A stretch of 64,000 bases of DNA, taken from contig CAYZDF010000008.1 in assembly GCA_964477085.1 (NCBI GenBank), forward strand, positions 1 through 64,000, written 5' to 3'. Below, one piece after another: positions 60,710-64,000 of this stretch. The translations under genes and the position numbers were made by a program. The DNA comes from Dichloromethanomonas sp964477085 (GTDB lineage Bacteria > Bacillota > Desulfitobacteriia > Desulfitobacteriales > Syntrophobotulaceae). The notes under the pieces were generated by a model that saw only the letters and a program-made list of their open reading frames with translations, had not been told where the DNA came from and searched no databases. How positions within the stretch are numbered: position 1 is the first letter of the stretch; each line of letters begins with the position of its first letter.

Positions 60710-63148
60710 ATGATAGATAAGCTCATGTGGCAAGCTGCCGTTGTCATCTTAGGGGGATTGATCGCTGTTTATATCGCTTGGGAAGTCAGGATATGGGTTC
60801 TGGCTTTTTTTATACTGCTGCTCTTACGCTTATGGTTTTTATGGAAGCCCACAGACTATTACGGAAGACAGCACAAGCCGGAAGTTCTCCTCATCGCCTG
60901 TGGAATGACGATTGGGTTTCTTTACGGTATGTCAGTTGAGAAGGTTATTCCCAGTCCCTTAGTCATTCCTACTATCGAGATGGAAGGAAGAATAGAGGAA
61001 TTCGTCATTGACAGCTCTGTTGCAAGAGGGTCCCTTGTCCTCTTCCAAACACACCCCTTCCAGGAAGGTCTTGGAAAGAAGTATTCAATTCGTGTTTATC
61101 CGGACCATAACGGTAAGTTTAAGGAGGGATGGGAGTCTGTCACACCAGGTGATACCATTCGATTTAATGGTAAGTTAGAGCATCCTAAACCTCCCGGCAC
61201 CGAAGGAGAGTTTGATCTTCCTCTCTATTATGCAGTAAGAGGGATAAGCGGGAGTATTACCGCCAAGGGAGAAGCTCTCATCTTGAAGGATGAAATGCCT
61301 GGTCTTATCTGGAAGCTAAGACAGCGCATCAGGAATGTTTTAGATGCCTATTGGCCGTCAGAGGCACCTGTACTGGAGGGTATTCTTTTTGGAGATTCCA
61401 GTCGCATACCCTCTCAAACACTGGATATGTATAAAGCGGCAGGCGTCATGCATGTGTTCGCAGCTTCAGGTGCTAATGTGGCATTCGTTATCGGCCTCTT
61501 CTGGGGAATCTTCTTTTTTCTGCCCCACCGGCTAAGAATTTTGGCAGCGATTGGAATAGTTATTCTCTACGCGGCGTTGTGTCAGGCTAACCCCCCGATC
61601 TTAAGGGCATCTATTCTGGGAGTAGCGGTCCTTCTCGGGAAGCTGGGAAAAGGGAAGATGTCATCTTTAAGGTGGCTTATGTTTGCGGGTCTCATTCTTT
61701 TTTTACTTCAGCCTCTCTATCTAAAAGACATCAGTTTTCAACTTTCGTTTGCAGCGACCTGGGGAATGGTGGTACTAACACCTTACCTTAGGCAAGTGAA
61801 AGTGATTAAGAGGTTGCCAGAACCTCTGCAAACATCGGCAGCAGTTTCCCTGAGTGCGCAGTTAGCGGTATTGCCCATTCTTGTTGATATTTTTCATAGG
61901 GTATCACTAGTAGGCTTAATCACCAATGTGGTGATGCTTTTTATCCTGGGAGCGGTGTTACAACTGGGACTCCTAGGAACTATACTAATCTTGTTTCCAG
62001 TTTTACCCTTGGCCTTCTTTCAAACCGCCTGTTGGCTATTACAGATCTCCGATTACGGATTAAACTTGTTTGCTAATATGCCATTTGCTTACTACTGGAT
62101 ATTAAATCCTGGAACATTATTTTGGATTATCTGGTATGGAACCATAGCAATTTTACTATATGGTAAAGACAAGGTATGGTTCATAACGAGGGTACAGGGC
62201 AGAAGATTAATACATCTTCTTCGAAGGTTTATCCGTTATCATCAAGACAACCAAACGGAATGCCGTAATCGATTAAACACTATCATTCTCCGAAGATGTC
62301 TTTTAATCATCATTTTGATACTTGTTATATGGTCACCATGGTCTAAACAAGATGTCTTTACGATTACTTTCCTGGATGTAGGACAAGGGGACGCCATCCT
62401 AATCCAAACACCCAGGGAAAATCTTCTGGTTGACACCGGGCCGGTAAGGAAGGGCTATGATACTGGTGAAAAAGTCTTGGTACCTTATCTGATGGAGAAA
62501 AGAATAGGGTATTTGGACATGGTGTTTATTACCCATGAAGATGGAGACCACATCGGAGGTGCGCAGTACCTTCTCGCTAACATTCCAACTGAAAAGGTAG
62601 GAGTACCTGAAGTGGGAGAGAGACTTTTCAATCCTGAATGGCAGGAGGGTATCCCGAGCAGATTTTTATCTGACTCCGCAAAGCTTGTTCGGTTCAAAGC
62701 CGGTGATAAGCTGACATTTTCTTCTGATCTGAAGATCGAGGTACTTGCTCCGGTTACAATCCTTGAGGGAACAGAAGCTGATGCCAATAACAATTCTTTA
62801 GTGATGCTTCTTCATTGTCTGGGAAGAAAGGTGTTGCTGACAGGGGATATGGAGACTGACGAAATGGAAATGATCTCTGATCATGGAGCGAAGTGGGACG
62901 CTGATTTTATTAAAGTTCCACACCATGGAGGAAAGAGTTCATTCAATCCTTTGTGGTTTGATCAGACAAACCCCTTAGCCGTTTTTATTTCAGTGGGACG
63001 CAACAGTTTTGGACACCCGACAGATGAAGTGCTTACCTATTGGCGGGAGAGAGGGATTCCAATTTATCGGACGGATATTCATGGAACGGTTACATTGGTG
63101 ATAGACCACGAAAGTTTTCGCATAATCCCAGGAAGAAACTTTGCTCAA
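60710..63148 (+). CDS. comEC: ComEC/Rec2 DNA-uptake channel, truncated by gap
   Basis: 813 codons visible before the gap, nearly the family length (750-800), so only a short C-terminal piece may be lost. N-terminal DUF4131 region, then the competence transmembrane domain (GVMHVFAASGANVAFVIGLFWG; ANPPILRASILGVAVLLGK), then a beta-lactamase-fold domain: FLDVGQGDAILIQTP, DTGP, THEDGDHIGG and VPHHGGKSSFN. It translocates one DNA strand. AAGGTGGC before the ATG. Confidence 0.92.
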
Positions 63149-63248
63149 NNNNNNNNNNNNNNNNNNNNNNNNNNNNNNNNNNNNNNNNNNNNNNNNNNNN
63201 NNNNNNNNNNNNNNNNNNNNNNNNNNNNNNNNNNNNNNNNNNNNNNNN
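63149..63248. other. Assembly gap (100 N)
   Basis: Second run of exactly 100 N. It interrupts the comEC 3' end. Confidence 0.98.
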
Positions 63249-63250
63249 AG

Positions 63251-63275
63251 AAATTCCCTGAAAGGGGAATTTTCG
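63251..63275 (+). terminator. Hairpin after the second gap
   Basis: AAATTCCC (63251-63258) pairs with GGGAATTT (63265-63272), then TTCGTTATT. It probably ends comEC or a gene in the gap. Confidence 0.55.
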
Positions 63276-63367
63276 TTATTCGAACCGTCGCCAACGTGTC
63301 AACTCAAACACGATGAAGCAGCACAAATAAATAGCATAATAAAATATATAATAAAAGGAGTCTGATT

Positions 63368-63892
63368 ATGGAAAACCCAATCGTCACTATCGAGATGAAC
63401 AATGGAGATGTTATCAAGGCCGAACTCTATCCGGAGGTTGCCCCTAACACTGTCAGGAACTTTATATCCCTTGCTCAAAAAGGCTTTTACGATGATCTGA
63501 TCTTTCACAGGGTTATACCGAACTTCATGATTCAAGGCGGAGACCCTGAAGGAATCGGAGTAGGTGGCCCCGGTTATGCGATCAAGGGGGAATTTGCTGA
63601 TAACGGATTCAATAATGATTTGCAACACACCCGTGGAGTAATGTCCATGGCTCGTTCCAGAATGCCTGACTCTGCTGGTTCGCAGTTCTTTATCATGGTT
63701 GCTGACTCTCCGCACCTTGATGGGCAATATGCTGCATTCGGTAAAGTGTTTGAAGGGATGGAAGCAGTAGATAAAATCGTAGCTTCCGAACGGAATTTCC
63801 AGGATCGTCCCTTTCAGGACCAGACCATGAAGAAGGTTACCGTGGATACCAAAGGAGTTAGCTATGAAGAACCAGAAACGGTTCAAAAATAA
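63368..63892 (+). CDS. ppiB: Cyclophilin-type peptidyl-prolyl isomerase
   Basis: 174 aa. Cyclophilin core: FHRVIPNFMIQGGDPEG with the catalytic Arg, GSQFFIMVADSPHLDGQYAAFGKV, and RGVMSMARS. No signal peptide, so it acts in the cytoplasm. AAAAGGAGT before the ATG. After its stop, AAAGAGGA (about 63926) can pair with TCCTCTTT (about 63974) in a possible long terminator hairpin at the window end. Confidence 0.95.
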   Translation: MENPIVTIEMNNGDVIKAELYPEVAPNTVRNFISLAQKGFYDDLIFHRVIPNFMIQGGDPEGIGVGGPGYAIKGEFADNGFNNDLQHTRGVMSMARSRMPDSAGSQFFIMVADSPHLDGQYAAFGKVFEGMEAVDKIVASERNFQDRPFQDQTMKKVTVDTKGVSYEEPETVQK

Positions 63893-64000
63893 TTTTTAGC
63901 AAAAATATGAAAAAGATGAATAAAAAGAGGAAGAGCTTGGAAATAATACCAGTGAACATCTCTTTTCTCCTCCTCTTTCTTTCCCCCTTCGCTATTGTTG

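Noticed and set aside
60710..63316. comEC frame continued across the second gap
   Set aside because: Same reason; the residues after the gap do not look like a ComEC tail.

Overview
The window is chromosomal core sequence from a low-to-moderate GC, endospore-forming, Gram-positive anaerobe of the Clostridia. Gene content and order (tig-clpX-lonB-lon-engB; maf-radC-mreBCD-mrdA-minDE-rodA-spoIVFA/FB; the TIGR03960/TIGR03936 pair followed by rng-rplU-rpmA-spo0B-obgE-yhbY-nadD-yqeK-rsfS; comEA-comEC), T-box leaders on tRNA synthetase genes, Rex, a CotJC-type protein and a c-di-AMP riboswitch fit the Peptococcaceae/Desulfitobacteriales group (Desulfitobacterium, Dehalobacter, Syntrophobotulus relatives). 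The genus cannot be fixed from sequence alone. Two runs of exactly 100 N (50528-50627 and 63149-63248) mark scaffold gaps, so this is a draft assembly.

Layout. 1-2.8 kb: two paralogous FAD-linked oxidase subunits (glycolate/D-lactate oxidase type), then a terminator. 2.9-3.6 kb: tRNA-Gln(CTG), tRNA-Leu(TAG) and the tail of a decayed transposase. 3.8-14.1 kb: protein quality control (tig, clpX, lonB, lon), interrupted by a minus-strand TraB/SPFH-tail/RHH group, then engB. 14.1-19 kb: a Na+/Ca2+ exchanger-type protein, a TIGR04086-type membrane protein and a three-gene lipid-linked sugar cassette (GT39, GT2, small flippase). 18.9-24.3 kb: T-box-controlled valS, folC and a convergent response regulator/diguanylate cyclase. 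24.5-28.7 kb: PDZ lipoprotein, SPOR protein, rex, cimA. 29-40 kb: maf, radC, the rod-shape and division-site genes, and the SpoIVFA/SpoIVFB-type pair that processes pro-sigmaK in sporulating relatives. 40-50.5 kb: CotJC-like protein, two radical-SAM-cluster genes with an antisense DUF2935 gene between them, rng, the L21/L27 operon, spo0B, obgE, yhbY, nadD, an RRM protein, yqeK and rsfS. 50.6-56 kb: a gap, a short tandem-repeat cluster, T-box-controlled leuS, a Phd-Uma2 fusion and a divergent creatininase-family protein. 56-59.3 kb: a c-di-AMP (ydaO-type) riboswitch in front of an OpuA/ProVWX-type osmolyte importer. 59.5-64 kb: a Gly/Tyr-rich small protein, comEA, comEC (ends in the second gap) and a cyclophilin.

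Most of the window is ordinary core genome. The less ordinary points are: an L27 without the usual N-terminal extension together with absence of the Prp protease gene from its normal slot; minDE without minC; a possible CTG start decided by Shine-Dalgarno position; nested palindromes in front of a cold-shock-like RRM gene; an isolated SPFH C-terminal tail next to an RHH regulator; the Phd-Uma2 fusion; a creatininase relative with altered metal ligands; and the repeat cluster next to the assembly gap. I did not find a convincing wholly new multi-gene system. No CRISPR array, prophage or complete insertion sequence was seen.
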